DNA of 64,000 nt from Citrobacter sp. FP75 (lineage in GTDB: Bacteria; Pseudomonadota; Gammaproteobacteria; Enterobacterales; Enterobacteriaceae): the NCBI RefSeq assembly GCF_018342065.1, contig NZ_JAFDOE010000004.1, forward strand, positions 295,957 through 359,956, in the 5' to 3' direction. Below are positions 1-10,631 of the stretch, piece after piece. The translations under genes and the position numbers were made by a program. The notes beneath the pieces are model-generated. The model did not search any database and was not told where the DNA came from. It saw only the letters and a program-made list of their open reading frames with translations. Positions within the stretch are counted from its first letter, which is position 1, and every line of letters begins with the position of its first letter.

Positions 1-745
1 CGTTCGCCAGCGCTGGTTTGGCTGCGCCTGCTGTCCGCCAAATATCGCCCGCGTATTAACCTCGATCGGCCATTATATCTACACGCCGCGCGAGGACGCG
101 TTGTATATCAATATGTATGTGGGCAACAGCATGGAAATACCCGTTGAAAATGGGACCCTCAAATTGCGCATTAGCGGCGATTATCCGTGGCATGAGCAGG
201 TCAGCATCACCATTGACTCAGCGCAACCGGTGCATCACACCCTGGCACTGCGCCTGCCGGACTGGTGCTCCGCGCCACAGGTAACGCTGAATGGCCTGCC
301 TGTGGAACAGAATATGCGTAAAGGCTATTTGCACATCACCCGCACCTGGCTGGAAGGCGATACGCTAAGTCTGACGCTCCCGATGCCGGTGCGTCGGGTA
401 TACGGCAATCCGCTGGTTCGCCATGTTGCCGGTAAGGTCGCCATTCAACGTGGGCCGTTAGTCTATTGCCTGGAGCAGGCGGATAACGGCGAAGAGTTGC
501 ATAATCTGTGGCTGCCCAAAGAGAGTGAATTCAGGGTATTTGAGGGAAAAGGGTTATTCAGTCATAAAATGCTGATTCAAACTACAGGGATGAAGCAAAG
601 CACTGATAATGCGGCACAGCAATCGTTGTGGCACTACGATGTCTCTCCCGCTTCCCGGCAAACGCATACGCTGACGTTTATACCGTGGTTTAGCTGGGCG
701 AACCGTGGTGAAGGCGAGATGCGTATTTGGGTGAATGAGCTGTAA
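1..745 (+). CDS. GH127 (beta-L-arabinofuranosidase-type) glycosidase, 3' part
   Basis: This is the C-terminal part of a glycoside hydrolase family 127 / DUF1680 protein; the 5' end lies outside the window. The reading frame is open from base 2, well before the first internal Met, and begins VRQRWFGCACCPPNIARVLT. In characterised GH127 enzymes a cluster of cysteines plus a glutamate holds zinc and one cysteine is the nucleophile; the Cys-x-Cys-Cys-Pro-Pro-Asn stretch here matches that site. The rest (WHEQVSITID, LPVRRVYGNP-like segments, RGPLVYCLEQ) fits the beta-sandwich domains. Family members remove beta-L-arabinofuranose from plant glycans. It points toward yiaT, where E. coli K-12 instead has sugar-utilisation genes. 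Family sure, exact substrate inferred. Confidence 0.85.
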   Translation, partial: VRQRWFGCACCPPNIARVLTSIGHYIYTPREDALYINMYVGNSMEIPVENGTLKLRISGDYPWHEQVSITIDSAQPVHHTLALRLPDWCSAPQVTLNGLPVEQNMRKGYLHITRTWLEGDTLSLTLPMPVRRVYGNPLVRHVAGKVAIQRGPLVYCLEQADNGEELHNLWLPKESEFRVFEGKGLFSHKMLIQTTGMKQSTDNAAQQSLWHYDVSPASRQTHTLTFIPWFSWANRGEGEMRIWVNEL

Positions 746-754
746 TTGAAAACG

Positions 755-795
755 TGCCGGATGGCGACGCAAAAGCGTCCTGTCCGGCCTACAAC
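755..795. repeat. REP element
   Basis: Imperfect palindrome of REP type: it opens TGCCGGATGGCGACGC and closes GTCCGGCCTACAA, with an A-rich loop between. It lies in the short space between the convergent ends of the GH127 gene and yiaT, the usual place for REPs, where they can protect 3' ends or bind gyrase and IHF. Confidence 0.8.
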
Positions 796-838
796 ACTGA
801 AAAGATTGCCCTCTTCCCTGAGGACAAACGGGTGAAAA

Positions 839-1579
839 TCAGAAACGCCAGGTCAACCCGGTCAGGAACGTGAAGCTGTCGTCACGATCAACCATCGGGC
901 TATTTTTGATGTCATCCGGCAACGCACTGTAGTTGGCGCTCGCCAGCAACGTCAGGTTAGTGGTTAACGGATATTTCGCGGTCAGCGCGACATACGGTGT
1001 CCAGCTATCACCAGGGGAAAAGCTTGATAATCCACTGCGACGGGATTCATTACCCGATACGCCGTAGTAATATTCGTTGAAATTTTCGTCATAGTAGAGA
1101 ACGCCAACCGCCGGGGTTAACGTCAATTTGCCCATCGGCATTTGACGGAACAGCGACATTTCCCCAACCCAGCCGTTGCTGTTATCCAGAACATCTGCAG
1201 CTGCGGATACTTTTAAGCTGCCCCATTGTTCATGATGATACCAGGCTGCGCCGACCATTGCGGTACTGTCACGCTTGTCGAGCTGCTTCATCGCATGATC
1301 GTCGTTATCAGCGGGGTCAAATTGAAGCGGCATCCAGGACGCAGTTACGCTAAATTCATTGCTTTTACTTTTTGACAAAATATACCCTAAGGTTGTTTGT
1401 CTAAAATAAAAAGATTCGCTTTCATAACTGATAAGCGGTGCGGCATGCACATTATCATTATATCCGCGATAAGGTGATTCGTTATATACAGCCCCAGCAC
1501 CAAGAGAAAATTCTGCGGCTGATGCACTCGCCATAAAAGAAAAAGCAATTAGCGCCACAATATTGCGTTTAATTAACAT
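839..1579 (-). CDS. yiaT: MipA/OmpV family outer-membrane protein YiaT
   Basis: 246 residues. The N terminus (MLIKRNIVALIAFSFMASASA followed by AEFSLGAG) is a typical Sec signal peptide cleaved after an A-x-A site. The mature part alternates polar and hydrophobic residues and ends in WRF, a C-terminal aromatic expected for a BAM-inserted beta-barrel. The family (MipA/OmpV) includes MltA-interacting scaffold proteins and outer-membrane channels. It closely resembles E. coli YiaT as I recall it. Divergent from the LysR gene yiaU across a 121-base AT-rich spacer, so YiaU may control it. Function beyond an outer-membrane barrel is not established here. Confidence 0.9.
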   Translation of the reverse strand: MLIKRNIVALIAFSFMASASAAEFSLGAGAVYNESPYRGYNDNVHAAPLISYESESFYFRQTTLGYILSKSKSNEFSVTASWMPLQFDPADNDDHAMKQLDKRDSTAMVGAAWYHHEQWGSLKVSAAADVLDNSNGWVGEMSLFRQMPMGKLTLTPAVGVLYYDENFNEYYYGVSGNESRRSGLSSFSPGDSWTPYVALTAKYPLTTNLTLLASANYSALPDDIKNSPMVDRDDSFTFLTGLTWRF

Positions 1580-1700
1580 GCCAACTTTCCATTTTAAAAT
1601 AAGCTACAAAGCGCGTGCATAATAATGCTTACAATTTCATCGATGCAACATTCATATTTATATAGTAATATATAAAATCATATATATATTGGGCTTTGCG

Positions 1701-2654
1701 ATGAATAAATTACAACTCAAACACCGGGAATTGAAGATTATCTCGGTAATCGCTGCCAGTGAAAACATCAGCCACGCAGCGACCATCCTCGGCATTGCAC
1801 AAGCCAACGTCAGTAAGTATCTTGCTGATTTTGAATCAAAAGTAGGTTTAAAAGTTTTCGACAGAACCACCCGACAACTCACCCTTACTCCGTTTGGCAC
1901 GGCACTGCTTCCCTACATCAACGACATGCTGGACAGGAACAACCAACTTAATAATTTCATAGCTGATTATAAGCATGAAAAACGTGGTCGAGTCACGGTA
2001 TATGCTCCAACGGGCATAATTGCTTATTTATCGCAACATGTGATCGCAAAAATTCAGAATATCGGAGATATTAGTCTCTCGCTAAAAACATCTAATCTGG
2101 AGCGTAAAGCCTTTTATGAAGGAGTCGAGTTTCCTGATGACTGTGATGTTTTAATTACTTATGCACATCCAAAAGATGAATCTCTGGTCGCCAGTTTTAT
2201 TACCAAATATGTGGTTACCGCTTTCGCCAGCAATCAATACCTGGCCCAACATCCCATCAGCACTCCTGAAGAACTTGAGCATCACTCCTGTATTTTGATT
2301 GATTCGATGATGATTGATGATGCCAACATTTGGCGATTCTCTACCGCTGATGGCAAAGAGATGCATGACTATCGCGTAACGGGTAATTATGTTTGCGACA
2401 ATACGCAATCGGCGCTGGCACTGGCACGTAACCATTTGGGTATTGTTTTTGCCCCGAGAGAAAGTGTGCAAAGAGATACTCAATCCGCGATGCTGGTCCC
2501 TTGCTTTACTGAAAAGCATGAATGGTGGCTGGATCTCGTGGCTATATTCCGCAAACGCGAATATCAGCCCTGGCGAGTACAGTACATACTGGATGAAATG
2601 TTAAATGAGATTCGCCAGCAGCTTACTCAGGCGCAATATCTGCAGCCTGAGTAA
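1701..2654 (+). CDS. yiaU: LysR-family transcriptional regulator (YiaU position)
   Basis: 317 residues from the ATG; a TTG four codons upstream is possible but less likely. Residues about 5-65 form the winged helix-turn-helix typical of LysR proteins (SHAATILGIAQANVSKYL, then a RTTRQLTLTPFG wing). The remainder is the two-lobed effector-binding domain. It sits divergently from yiaT, the standard layout for a LysR regulator and its target, and runs convergently into yiaV with 19 bases between. The symbol rests mainly on position and family. Effector unknown. Confidence 0.85.
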   Translation: MNKLQLKHRELKIISVIAASENISHAATILGIAQANVSKYLADFESKVGLKVFDRTTRQLTLTPFGTALLPYINDMLDRNNQLNNFIADYKHEKRGRVTVYAPTGIIAYLSQHVIAKIQNIGDISLSLKTSNLERKAFYEGVEFPDDCDVLITYAHPKDESLVASFITKYVVTAFASNQYLAQHPISTPEELEHHSCILIDSMMIDDANIWRFSTADGKEMHDYRVTGNYVCDNTQSALALARNHLGIVFAPRESVQRDTQSAMLVPCFTEKHEWWLDLVAIFRKREYQPWRVQYILDEMLNEIRQQLTQAQYLQPE

Positions 2655-2673
2655 ACAAGACCTGGGGGGATAT

Positions 2674-3810
2674 TTAGTGGTCAAGATACAGGTAATGCAC
2701 CCAGCTGGTCATACGCAATAACACTTTGCGCATCACTGATACATGGGTGAAGTGATCAGAATAAACCGCGACCTGGGCGTAAATACCATCAGGTAAAGCG
2801 TTCACATCCACGTTTTCATTTAGCTCAATCGTGGCAATAACACCTTCCGAACCGGGCGTGGAATTTAAAGATTGCAGCGCCCCATTCGACTGGTATGTCC
2901 CGCCCGGCACTGCCGGACTAATCGCAGCCAGTTTACCGCTGAATACCTTACCCGGCAGCGCGTTAAACACCACTTCAGCTTCATCGCCAGGTTCCAGACG
3001 CAGCAGCGAGTTTTGACGGAACTGGGCGATAATTTGCCGTTTTTGTTCAGGAATAAACACCATCACCGGACGCATAGGCAGCGCGGCGGCATAGGTCCCC
3101 GGTGCCATAAGCACCTGCGTAACATAGCCATCGCTGGGCGCACGAACCACGGTTTGATCAAGATTGAATTCCGCTTCTGCCAGTTGTGCCTTCAGGCTGG
3201 CAATTTGCGAATTCTCACCCAGTATCAGACTGTCTAACTGGCTCTGTATTTGCTGCTGCTCTGCGACGGAGGATTTCACCGACGCTTCCTGCGCCAGATA
3301 GTTTTGCCGCGCCGCATCGATATCACGCTCAGAAAATGGATTCACCTTCGCCTGGCTACCCTGCGCATAACGCTGGTAATCTTTTGCCAGTTTGTCACGC
3401 GTGGCTTTTGCCTGCTGCGTATTCGCTTTCATTTCGTCTAACTGCGCAGCCAGCGCCTGCTCTTTATGCTGTGCTGTAACAATATCGGCCTTCAGACGAT
3501 CAACCCGTGCCTGATAACGCCCCGGGTTAAGCTTAAACAGAACTTCGCCTTTTTTAATCAGCGTATTCTTTTTATCCGTCACCTCAGTCACCACCCCCGT
3601 CACCTGTGGTACTACAGGAATAGAAATCACCGCCTTTTGTGCCTTAAAGGTATACGGATGGTTATAGTTCATCAATAATATAAGCCCACAAACAATGAAT
3701 ATACCGCCCAATGCCGCTGTCGGTACTGTCCATTTATTTACAGGAATTTTAAAAATTTTAAAAATTGACCATGCACACGCCACATAGGTCAGGACAATCA
3801 GTAAATCCAT
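2674..3810 (-). CDS. yiaV: HlyD-family membrane fusion protein YiaV
   Basis: 378 residues. An N-terminal region with two hydrophobic segments (about 1-15 and 30-50, [15 protein letters not shown]) anchors it in the inner membrane. Then follow a lipoyl-like half, an alpha-helical coiled-coil hairpin (about 95-205, rich in Q, A, K and E), the second lipoyl half ([18 protein letters not shown]) and a beta-barrel domain, the HlyD/EmrA plan of periplasmic adaptors. It is co-directional with yiaW, 5 bases apart. It is a close paralogue of YibH in the same window: 50 of the first 60 residues are identical by hand. Its partner pump and substrate are unknown. Confidence 0.92.
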   Translation of the reverse strand: MDLLIVLTYVACAWSIFKIFKIPVNKWTVPTAALGGIFIVCGLILLMNYNHPYTFKAQKAVISIPVVPQVTGVVTEVTDKKNTLIKKGEVLFKLNPGRYQARVDRLKADIVTAQHKEQALAAQLDEMKANTQQAKATRDKLAKDYQRYAQGSQAKVNPFSERDIDAARQNYLAQEASVKSSVAEQQQIQSQLDSLILGENSQIASLKAQLAEAEFNLDQTVVRAPSDGYVTQVLMAPGTYAAALPMRPVMVFIPEQKRQIIAQFRQNSLLRLEPGDEAEVVFNALPGKVFSGKLAAISPAVPGGTYQSNGALQSLNSTPGSEGVIATIELNENVDVNALPDGIYAQVAVYSDHFTHVSVMRKVLLRMTSWVHYLYLDH

Positions 3811-3815
3811 CGATA

Positions 3816-4139
3816 TTACTCCGCCGGAGAGGTCTTAACCTCACCCAGTTTCTTTTCCAGATCGGCTACCCGTTCCTGCAGTTGAATAAGGGAAGAATCC
3901 GCGCTCTGCATCCCCCACCCTCGCTCCGGACGATATAGTGTTGCCCAGATCCACAAAAAGGGCCAAATAACATGTAATGTGAATAAACTTACCCAACCTG
4001 CAACATGTATTGCGTCGGCATGAGGATGGTTACGTTTCTTTGCAATCAGATAGGGAATATCATGCAGAATAATAATCCCGTAAAAAATGACCAGGAATAC
4101 AAAAATAAGCACTCCTAATGCAAAATAATTAAGGAACAT
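3816..4139 (-). CDS. yiaW: DUF3302 inner-membrane protein YiaW
   Basis: 107 residues, probably two membrane helices (about 5-27 and 48-68) with a positively charged [12 protein letters not shown] loop between and a soluble charged tail that is coiled-coil-like at the end ([15 protein letters not shown]). First gene of the yiaWV pair. Paralogue of YibI, differing at about 9 of the first 78 residues. The constant pairing of this small protein with an HlyD adaptor suggests a two-part envelope unit. No biochemical role is known to me. Confidence 0.88.
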   Translation of the reverse strand: MFLNYFALGVLIFVFLVIFYGIIILHDIPYLIAKKRNHPHADAIHVAGWVSLFTLHVIWPFLWIWATLYRPERGWGMQSADSSLIQLQERVADLEKKLGEVKTSPAE

Positions 4140-4287
4140 ATTTGCCTCAGGGATTTAAATTAAAAATTCGGCTGCTATTTAATTTACACAATAGAGTTGA
4201 TGATAGTAGTGGAATGACCAGAATGGATGCAATTGCCTTATTTATATAACGATATATGGGTTTATATATAACTGCAGAATAAAGATA

Positions 4288-4308
4288 TGCCCGGCGCAAA
4301 ACCGGGCA
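4288..4308 (-). terminator. Possible terminator after aldB
   Basis: Seven-base stem TGCCCGG / CCGGGCA around a 7-base loop, placed just past the aldB stop codon. On the minus strand it is followed by TATCTTTATT, an imperfect U-tract, so termination is plausible but not strong. It may also be a degenerate REP-type hairpin. Confidence 0.45.
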
Positions 4309-4323
4309 ATAAGTGACGAGAAA

Positions 4324-5862
4324 TTAAAACAGTCCCAGCGGTTTATCAGAGTAGCTCACCAGCAGGCACTTGGTCTGCTGGTAGTGATCCAGCATCATTT
4401 TATGCGTCTCGCGTCCGATACCCGACTGCTTGTAGCCGCCAAACGCCGCATGTGCCGGGTAAGCGTGGTAGCAGTTGGTCCATACGCGCCCCGCCTGAAT
4501 ACCACGTCCCATCTTGTAGGCCAAATTACCGTTACGGCTCCAGACGCCGGCGCCCAGTCCGTACTGGGTGTCGTTGGCAATTTCCAGCGCCTCCTCCATG
4601 GTTTTAAAAGTCGTGACCGCCAGCACCGGGCCGAAGATCTCTTCCTGGAAGACGCGCATGTGGTTCTTGCCGTACAGAATGGTGGGTTCGAGGTAGTAAC
4701 CCTCTTTTAATTCCCCATCCAGCTGCTTACGCCGTCCACCGGTCAGGACATCCGCCCCTTCTTTTTTCCCAATATCGATGTAGTTCAGAATGGTTTCCAA
4801 CTGGCCATGCGACACCTGCGCGCCCATCTGCGTGACGCTGTCCAGCGGGTTGCCGCTGCGAATACTTTCCACGCGACGAATGGCTCGCTCCATAAAACGT
4901 TCGTAAATGGATTCCTGCACCAGCGCACGGCTCGGACAGGTACACACTTCCCCCTGGTTGAAGGCGAACAGCGCAAAACCTTCCAGCGCTTTGTCAAAGA
5001 ACGCATCTTCTTCATCCATAACGTCGGCAAAGAAGATATTTGGCGATTTGCCGCCCAGCTCCAGCGTGACAGGGATAATATTCTGCGTAGCGTACTGCAT
5101 GATCTGCTGACCGACTTCCGTCGAGCCGGTAAACGCCACTTTCGCAATGCGTTTTGACGTTGCCAGATACTCGCCGATTTCCCCACCCGCACCGTTGACC
5201 ACGTTCACCACGCCCGGGGGGAGTAAATCACCGATAACTTCCATCAACAGCAGGACCGACAGCGGCGTCAGACGCGCAGGTTTAAGCACCACGCAGTTGC
5301 CTGCTGCCAGTGCAGGCGCCATTTTCCAGCTCGCCATCAGCAGCGGGAAGTTCCACGGGATAATTTGCCCAACCACGCCGAGCGGTTCCTGGAAGTGATA
5401 GGCCACTGTATCGCTGTCGACTTCGCTGATCCCCCCTTCCTGGGCGCGAATACAAGAAGCAAAATAGCGGAAATGATCAATGGCCAGCGGCACATCCGCA
5501 GCGCTGGTTTCGCGGATCGGCTTACCGTTATCCCAGGTTTCTGCCGTGGCCAGCAGCTCCAGGTTTTGCTCCATGCGATCGGCAATCTTGAACAGGATCG
5601 CCGCACGATCCTGTATGGAGGTATGCGCCCATTTATCTTTCACTTTGTGCGCGGCATCCAGTGCCAGATCGATATCTTTTTTGCCCGAAGAGGCCACTTC
5701 GCACAGTAATTGCCCGGTGACCGGCGTCAGGTTCTGGTAATACTCACCGTCCACAGGTGCAACCCAGTCGCCGCCGATAAAGTTATCGTATCGGGCTTTT
5801 AACTTCAGGGGATAACCATACTCGCCGGGATAAATACGCGTTGAAGGGGGGTTATTGGTCAT
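4324..5862 (-). CDS. aldB: Aldehyde dehydrogenase AldB
   Basis: 512 residues, the length of E. coli AldB. It oxidises acetaldehyde and related aldehydes to acids with NADP. The NAD(P)-binding and catalytic parts are clear: [41 protein letters not shown], the [11 protein letters not shown] glutamate motif (about residue 270) and the catalytic-cysteine loop [12 protein letters not shown] (about 305). Downstream of yiaY on the same strand with only 92 bases between, so the alcohol and aldehyde dehydrogenases may be co-transcribed and act in sequence. In E. coli aldB is a stationary-phase gene. Confidence 0.96.
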   Translation of the reverse strand: MTNNPPSTRIYPGEYGYPLKLKARYDNFIGGDWVAPVDGEYYQNLTPVTGQLLCEVASSGKKDIDLALDAAHKVKDKWAHTSIQDRAAILFKIADRMEQNLELLATAETWDNGKPIRETSAADVPLAIDHFRYFASCIRAQEGGISEVDSDTVAYHFQEPLGVVGQIIPWNFPLLMASWKMAPALAAGNCVVLKPARLTPLSVLLLMEVIGDLLPPGVVNVVNGAGGEIGEYLATSKRIAKVAFTGSTEVGQQIMQYATQNIIPVTLELGGKSPNIFFADVMDEEDAFFDKALEGFALFAFNQGEVCTCPSRALVQESIYERFMERAIRRVESIRSGNPLDSVTQMGAQVSHGQLETILNYIDIGKKEGADVLTGGRRKQLDGELKEGYYLEPTILYGKNHMRVFQEEIFGPVLAVTTFKTMEEALEIANDTQYGLGAGVWSRNGNLAYKMGRGIQAGRVWTNCYHAYPAHAAFGGYKQSGIGRETHKMMLDHYQQTKCLLVSYSDKPLGLF

Positions 5863-5904
5863 GACCGTCTCCTTGCTGTAGGGGTACTACAAAGGTAGAC
5901 GGGA

Positions 5905-5923
5905 CTGGCGAATTATTCGCCAG
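5905..5923. other. Perfect palindrome between yiaY and aldB
   Basis: CTGGCGAATTATTCGCCAG is a 19-base inverted repeat with stem CTGGCGAAT / ATTCGCCAG. It lies downstream of yiaY and about 43 bases upstream of the aldB start. The T-rich tract (CCTTTTA) is on the plus strand, the wrong side to terminate yiaY, so it could be a processing hairpin or an operator for aldB rather than a terminator. Confidence 0.4.
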
Positions 5924-5954
5924 CCTTTTACTGCTTTACGACAGATATCACGAA

Positions 5955-7106
5955 TTACATCGCCGCGCGATAAATCGCCATGATTTCCTCATGGGTCGCC
6001 TGAATCGGGTTGGTAAAACCACAGGCATCTTTCAGCGCGTTGGTCGCCAGAACGGCGAAATCGTCTTCCTTCACGTTCAGCTCACGCAGACCTGCCGGGA
6101 TTTCAACTTTCTGTGCCAGTTCGCGGATCGCCGCGATGCAGGCTTCAGCGCCTTGCGCTTCGGTCATACCCTTCACATTCACGCCCATTGCGGCCGCGCA
6201 ATCACGCAGGCGAGCCGCAGCAACCTTACTGTTGAACACCTGCACATGCGGCAGCAGTACGGCGTTGCACACACCGTGTGGCAGGTTGTAGAAGCCACCC
6301 AACTGGTGCGCCATGGCGTGAACGTAACCCAGAGATGCGTTGTTAAATGCCATCCCCGCGAGGAATTGTGCATAGGCCATGGCTTCACGCGCCTGTGCGT
6401 TGCTGCCATCTTCAACGGCGATCGTCAGGTTTTCTGCAATCATTGTTACGGCTTTCAGCGCGCATGCATCGGTAATCGGCGTTGCGGCAGTGGAAACATA
6501 CGCTTCGATGGCGTGGGTCAGCGCATCCATACCTGTGGCTGCCGTCAGAGACTTCGGCATACCAACCATCAGCGAGGAGTCATTCACCGATAACAGCGGG
6601 GTCACGTGTTTATCGACAATCGCCATTTTAATGTGGCGCGCTTCATCAGTGATAATGCAGAAACGGGTCATTTCAGATGCCGTACCCGCCGTGGTGTTGA
6701 TGGCAATCATCGGCAACTGCGGTTTTGCAGAGCGGTCAACGCCTTCGTAGTCACCAATATCACCACCATTAGCCGCGACCAGCGCAATGCCTTTCGCACA
6801 GTCATGCGGAGAACCACCGCCGAGCGAAATGACGCTATCACACTGATGTTCTTGCAGGAGCTTCAGACCATCTGCAACGTTGCTGGTTGTAGGATTAGCA
6901 TGCGTACCATCGTAAATTACGCTGAAAATATCACGTTCCTGTAAGGCCTTTTGTACGTCACCTGCCATGCCTAATTTCGTCAGCATGGCATCCGTCACGA
7001 TTAACGTGCGACGAAATCCATATTCCGCCATTGTATTCATGGCATCATTTAATGAACCGGAACCAATAATATTTACAGATGGAATAAAAAATGTTGAAGC
7101 CGCCAT
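5955..7106 (-). CDS. yiaY: Iron-containing alcohol dehydrogenase YiaY
   Basis: 383 residues, a group III (Fe-dependent) alcohol dehydrogenase. The N-terminal Rossmann-like part carries [16 protein letters not shown], the dinucleotide site typical of this family. The helical C-terminal half carries the metal-binding histidines in [27 protein letters not shown] (about 262-290). It reduces or oxidises short alcohols and aldehydes, similar to FucO. It precedes aldB on the same strand; together they could carry an alcohol to an acid. The 187-base upstream gap contains the selB terminator and its own promoter. Confidence 0.93.
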   Translation of the reverse strand: MAASTFFIPSVNIIGSGSLNDAMNTMAEYGFRRTLIVTDAMLTKLGMAGDVQKALQERDIFSVIYDGTHANPTTSNVADGLKLLQEHQCDSVISLGGGSPHDCAKGIALVAANGGDIGDYEGVDRSAKPQLPMIAINTTAGTASEMTRFCIITDEARHIKMAIVDKHVTPLLSVNDSSLMVGMPKSLTAATGMDALTHAIEAYVSTAATPITDACALKAVTMIAENLTIAVEDGSNAQAREAMAYAQFLAGMAFNNASLGYVHAMAHQLGGFYNLPHGVCNAVLLPHVQVFNSKVAAARLRDCAAAMGVNVKGMTEAQGAEACIAAIRELAQKVEIPAGLRELNVKEDDFAVLATNALKDACGFTNPIQATHEEIMAIYRAAM

Positions 7107-7199
7107 TATACAATCCTTAGTTATTTAAATAAGGCAAGCAGCATACGTGTGAAATTCTCAACAAAGTATGATCGCAATTGTTATTTTAATAACACAGGA

Positions 7200-7236
7200 A
7201 TAAAAAAGCACATTAGGTTCATAATCTAATGTGCTT
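7200..7236 (-). terminator. Rho-independent terminator of selAB
   Basis: Eleven-base perfect stem AAGCACATTAG / CTAATGTGCTT with an 8-base loop. On the minus strand it runs straight into TTTTTTA. It lies about 60 bases past the selB stop codon and before yiaY, so it should end the selAB transcript. Confidence 0.85.
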
Positions 7237-7293
7237 ATTTCAATCAATATCTATTTTGTATTAATTCATTTAATTCCTGAATTAATTGTTTCA

Positions 7294-9138
7294 TTACTTT
7301 TCAGGAAATAATAACGCATCGCGCAATAAATGATCATTTCCCCGACGGCGGGTAAAACCGATACGGTCAAAATATTCCAGAATCTGAATAGCCAGTTTAC
7401 GCCCCACGTTAAGACGGTCGCGAAAGTCAGCCGCGCAGGTTGATCCTTTCTCTTGATCCAGTTCGCGGATCATATTGGCAAAGGCCACAATGCGATCATT
7501 ACGGTAATAGCGATCTTTGACGATCGCGGTAATGATGCCCTGCTGCGCTGCCTGTCGCAGCGCCAGACGCATCGTTTGCTCATCCGTTCCCGTTTCTTTC
7601 GCCAGGTCCCGCACCCACCACGGTTCATCGCCAAAAAGAGGCTCAACTTTTTGCCAGATGGCCTGCTGCTCATCGCTAAAACCGGCCTTATGGTCCGGCA
7701 AATGCAACCAGCCATGGTGGCTATGGATAGCGCCGCTGTCGCGCATCTTTTCAATCAGCAGCAGAACCAGCGCTTCATCTTCCATCGGCAAGGCCATGCG
7801 GCGCAGACGCTCACGCCCCGGCCCCGGCTCATCGCGATGCTGTTCGTGGTATGTCGCCAGCGTATCAAGGATTTTACGCTGCCAGAGGGCGGCGACAGAG
7901 GCATTCAACAGGCTGTACCCGGCCTGAATAAAGCCATGCTGCTCAATTAACGGGCGCATACCGTCGCCATTAAGCTGGCGCGCCCAGGCGAAATCGGGAA
8001 TGTTCACCGCGCCACGCGTCAGATGCACAGCCAATGCCTCGCCATCATTCTGCGCGTTTTCCAGCGCAGACAGCCACTGCAAATACTCCGGCTTGCGCTT
8101 CCCGCGACGCGGCGAATTGAGCGTTACCACGCGCGCGCCCGCAAGCGTTGTGCGGGCAGAAATGTCGCGCAGCACCAGTCTGTCGTTATCAGCCAGCCAC
8201 AGCGGCGTATCAAACACCAGCTCCGCCAGCGTCCCTTCGAGCAAGGAAATGCGCCCGGTCACGTGGCTGGCCGCGTGATGAATGTGCAGCGGCTGCCACT
8301 GTGTAAGCGGCGCGGCGTGCTCTAAAGAGACAATGACGCGGGTAAAAGCATCCGGTGGCGCATCGGACAGCAGCCAGTCACCGCGGGTAAGCTGTTCTTT
8401 TTCAGCATCACCGGCAATATTTAACGCAATACGCTGCCCGGCATGGGCGCGCTCAGTAGCCTGATTTTGCGCATGCAGGCTACGCACGCGCATCGGTTTG
8501 TTGACGCCCGTCAGCCACAGCGTGTCGCCGACGTTCACTTCACCGCTGAGCGCCGTGCCGGTCACCACCAGCCCTGCACCTTTGACCGTAAAGGCACGGT
8601 CAATCGCCAGGCGGAAGGTATGATCGCGGACCAGCTCGCGCGCAGAGAGCTGCAGCAGATGCTCACGTAGAGCATCAATCCCCAGTCCTTCGCTGGCGGC
8701 AGTCACGAACAGAACCGCATCGGCAAAACCGTAGTTGCCCAGCGTGGTTTGCACCTCTGCACGCACCGCGTTAATACGCGCGTCATCCACGCGATCGGCT
8801 TTGGTCAGCGCCACGGTGAGCTGCGGATTGCCCGTCAGTTGCAGGATCTGCAAATGCTCCCGCGTTTGCGCCATCACGCCGTCATCGCAGGCCACCACCA
8901 ACAGCGCGTGGTCGATACCACCGACGCCCGCCAGCATGTTGGACAGAAACTTTTCGTGTCCGGGTACGTCGATAAACCCCAACACGCGGCCATCCGGCTG
9001 CGGCCAGTAGGCATAGCCGAGATCGATGGTCATGCCGCGCTTTTTTTCTTCCGGCAGACGGTCGGCATTCACACCGGTAATCGCCTGCAATAACGTCGTT
9101 TTTCCGTGGTCAACGTGTCCGGCGGTTGCAATAATCAT
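7294..9138 (-). CDS. selB: Selenocysteine-specific elongation factor SelB
   Basis: 614 residues. An EF-Tu-like GTPase that brings Sec-tRNA(Sec) to UGA codons marked by a SECIS hairpin. Visible: G1 loop [10 protein letters not shown] (7-16), DVPGHEKF (G3, about 58), TKAD (G4, about 113), EF-Tu-like domains 2-3, then a C-terminal tail of winged-helix repeats that binds SECIS RNA (about 375-614, ending [18 protein letters not shown]). Its start overlaps the selA stop by 4 bases (ATGA), giving translational coupling. The two genes together show the organism makes selenoproteins. Confidence 0.97.
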   Translation of the reverse strand: MIIATAGHVDHGKTTLLQAITGVNADRLPEEKKRGMTIDLGYAYWPQPDGRVLGFIDVPGHEKFLSNMLAGVGGIDHALLVVACDDGVMAQTREHLQILQLTGNPQLTVALTKADRVDDARINAVRAEVQTTLGNYGFADAVLFVTAASEGLGIDALREHLLQLSARELVRDHTFRLAIDRAFTVKGAGLVVTGTALSGEVNVGDTLWLTGVNKPMRVRSLHAQNQATERAHAGQRIALNIAGDAEKEQLTRGDWLLSDAPPDAFTRVIVSLEHAAPLTQWQPLHIHHAASHVTGRISLLEGTLAELVFDTPLWLADNDRLVLRDISARTTLAGARVVTLNSPRRGKRKPEYLQWLSALENAQNDGEALAVHLTRGAVNIPDFAWARQLNGDGMRPLIEQHGFIQAGYSLLNASVAALWQRKILDTLATYHEQHRDEPGPGRERLRRMALPMEDEALVLLLIEKMRDSGAIHSHHGWLHLPDHKAGFSDEQQAIWQKVEPLFGDEPWWVRDLAKETGTDEQTMRLALRQAAQQGIITAIVKDRYYRNDRIVAFANMIRELDQEKGSTCAADFRDRLNVGRKLAIQILEYFDRIGFTRRRGNDHLLRDALLFPEK

Positions 9139-10526
9139 TTCAGCATCATCTCCATAAACCGGGTCTCGTCTTCAAGGCAGCGCAGATCCAGCCACAAGCG
9201 ACCATCATAAATCCGCCCAATAACCGGCACCGGTAACGCGCGCCAGCGGGCTGCCAGGGCCTCAAGGCGGCTGCCGCGCCCATCATGCGGGGTAAAGGTT
9301 AATGCCGCACTGGGTAGCCTTTCAACCGGCAGTGAGCCGCTGCCAATCTGCGACAGGCAAGGCATCACATTCAGCGCGAACTCGTCGCCGTAATGCGCTT
9401 CAAGCGGTGCCTGTAATCGTTGTGCCTGTTCGCGGATCGCCCCTTCTGCGCGGGTGAGCAGTCTCAGCGTTGGTAACTTTTCCGCCAGCGCTTCCGGGTG
9501 TAAATAGAGCCGTAGCGTCGCTTCCAGTGCCGCCAGGGTCATTTTATCGGCCCGCAACGCACGTTTCAGCGGGTGGCTCTGTAAGCGAGCGATCATCTCT
9601 TTTTTACCGACGATAATCCCGGCCTGCGGCCCTCCCAGCAGCTTGTCACCAGAGAAGCTGACCAGGCTCACGCCAGCGGCAATCAGTTGCTGCGGCATCG
9701 GTTCCTGCGGCAAACCATATTGACTAAGATCGACCAGCGAACCGCTGCCCAAATCCGCCACCACCGGCACATCCAGTTCATGGCCAATCGCCGCCAGTTC
9801 GGCTTCATCCACCGTTTTGGTAAAGCCTTCTATGCTGTAATTACTGGTATGCACTTTCATCAGCAGACCGGTATTTTCATTCACCGCCTGGCGGTAATCT
9901 TTCGCGTGGGTCCGGTTGGTGGTACCCACTTCGCGCAGAATACATCCGGCCTGGCACATCACATCCGGAATACGAAATGCGCCGCCAATTTCCACCAGCT
10001 CACCGCGTGAAACCACCACCTCTTTGCCATTGGCGGTTGCAGCCAGCATCAGCAGCACCGCTGCCGCATTGTTATTGACGATACAGGCGTCTTCGGCTCC
10101 GGTGATACGACACAGTAGATCCGCCAGAGCACGATCGCGATGCCCGCGACCAGCACCGTCGAGGTCGTATTCCAGCGTCACCGGCGAGTGCATCACCTGC
10201 ATAACCGCTTCAACCGCTTCTTGCGCCTGCAACGCGCGACCAAGGTTGGTATGCAGCACCGTGCCCGTCAGGTTGATAACCGGACGCAGTGCGCTTTGTG
10301 ACTCGCGTTCCAGCCGGATGCGGGCTTCTTGCGCCCAGTCGTCACTCCACGCCGGGAGCGCTTGCGCATCACGAATGGTTTCCCTGGCTTCATCAAGCAT
10401 GTGACGCAGCAGATTCACCACCCGGGTATGGCCGTGAGAATCACGTAAGGCAAGAAAGGCGTTGTCACGCAATAAACGATCGATCGCAGGAAGCTGGCTG
10501 TAGAGTGAACGCATGTCGGTTGTCAT
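9135..10526 (-). CDS. selA: L-seryl-tRNA(Sec) selenium transferase SelA
   Basis: 463 residues, full length. PLP enzyme that converts Ser-tRNA(Sec) to Sec-tRNA(Sec) using selenophosphate. The PLP lysine lies in [18 protein letters not shown] (about 290-307), preceded by [22 protein letters not shown]. It starts the selAB operon downstream of yibF. The Shine-Dalgarno before the ATG is poor and a strong hairpin lies 25-45 nt upstream of the start, which may limit translation. Confidence 0.97.
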   Translation of the reverse strand: MTTDMRSLYSQLPAIDRLLRDNAFLALRDSHGHTRVVNLLRHMLDEARETIRDAQALPAWSDDWAQEARIRLERESQSALRPVINLTGTVLHTNLGRALQAQEAVEAVMQVMHSPVTLEYDLDGAGRGHRDRALADLLCRITGAEDACIVNNNAAAVLLMLAATANGKEVVVSRGELVEIGGAFRIPDVMCQAGCILREVGTTNRTHAKDYRQAVNENTGLLMKVHTSNYSIEGFTKTVDEAELAAIGHELDVPVVADLGSGSLVDLSQYGLPQEPMPQQLIAAGVSLVSFSGDKLLGGPQAGIIVGKKEMIARLQSHPLKRALRADKMTLAALEATLRLYLHPEALAEKLPTLRLLTRAEGAIREQAQRLQAPLEAHYGDEFALNVMPCLSQIGSGSLPVERLPSAALTFTPHDGRGSRLEALAARWRALPVPVIGRIYDGRLWLDLRCLEDETRFMEMMLK

Positions 10527-10550
10527 GAAAGGGCCTGGCTGTTGGTGGCC

Positions 10551-10571
10551 CTCTCCACCGTGGAGAGGGAT
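10551..10571 (-). promoter_or_regulatory. Hairpin in the selA leader
   Basis: Perfect inverted repeat with stem CCCTCTCCA / TGGAGAGGG and a 3-base loop, 25-45 nt ahead of the selA start on the minus strand. In E. coli a SECIS-like element in the selAB leader lets SelB repress its own operon (established). Whether this hairpin plays that part is inference: I do not see a clear GGUCU-type apical loop. The CCCTCTC/GAGAGGG arms also resemble a GC-rich intergenic repeat near 15.3 kb. Confidence 0.45.
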
Positions 10572-10631
10572 AGCAATATGGGTAGGATTGTATCGTGACT
10601 TTGCTCAGGCGGACATAACGTGTATCAAGCC

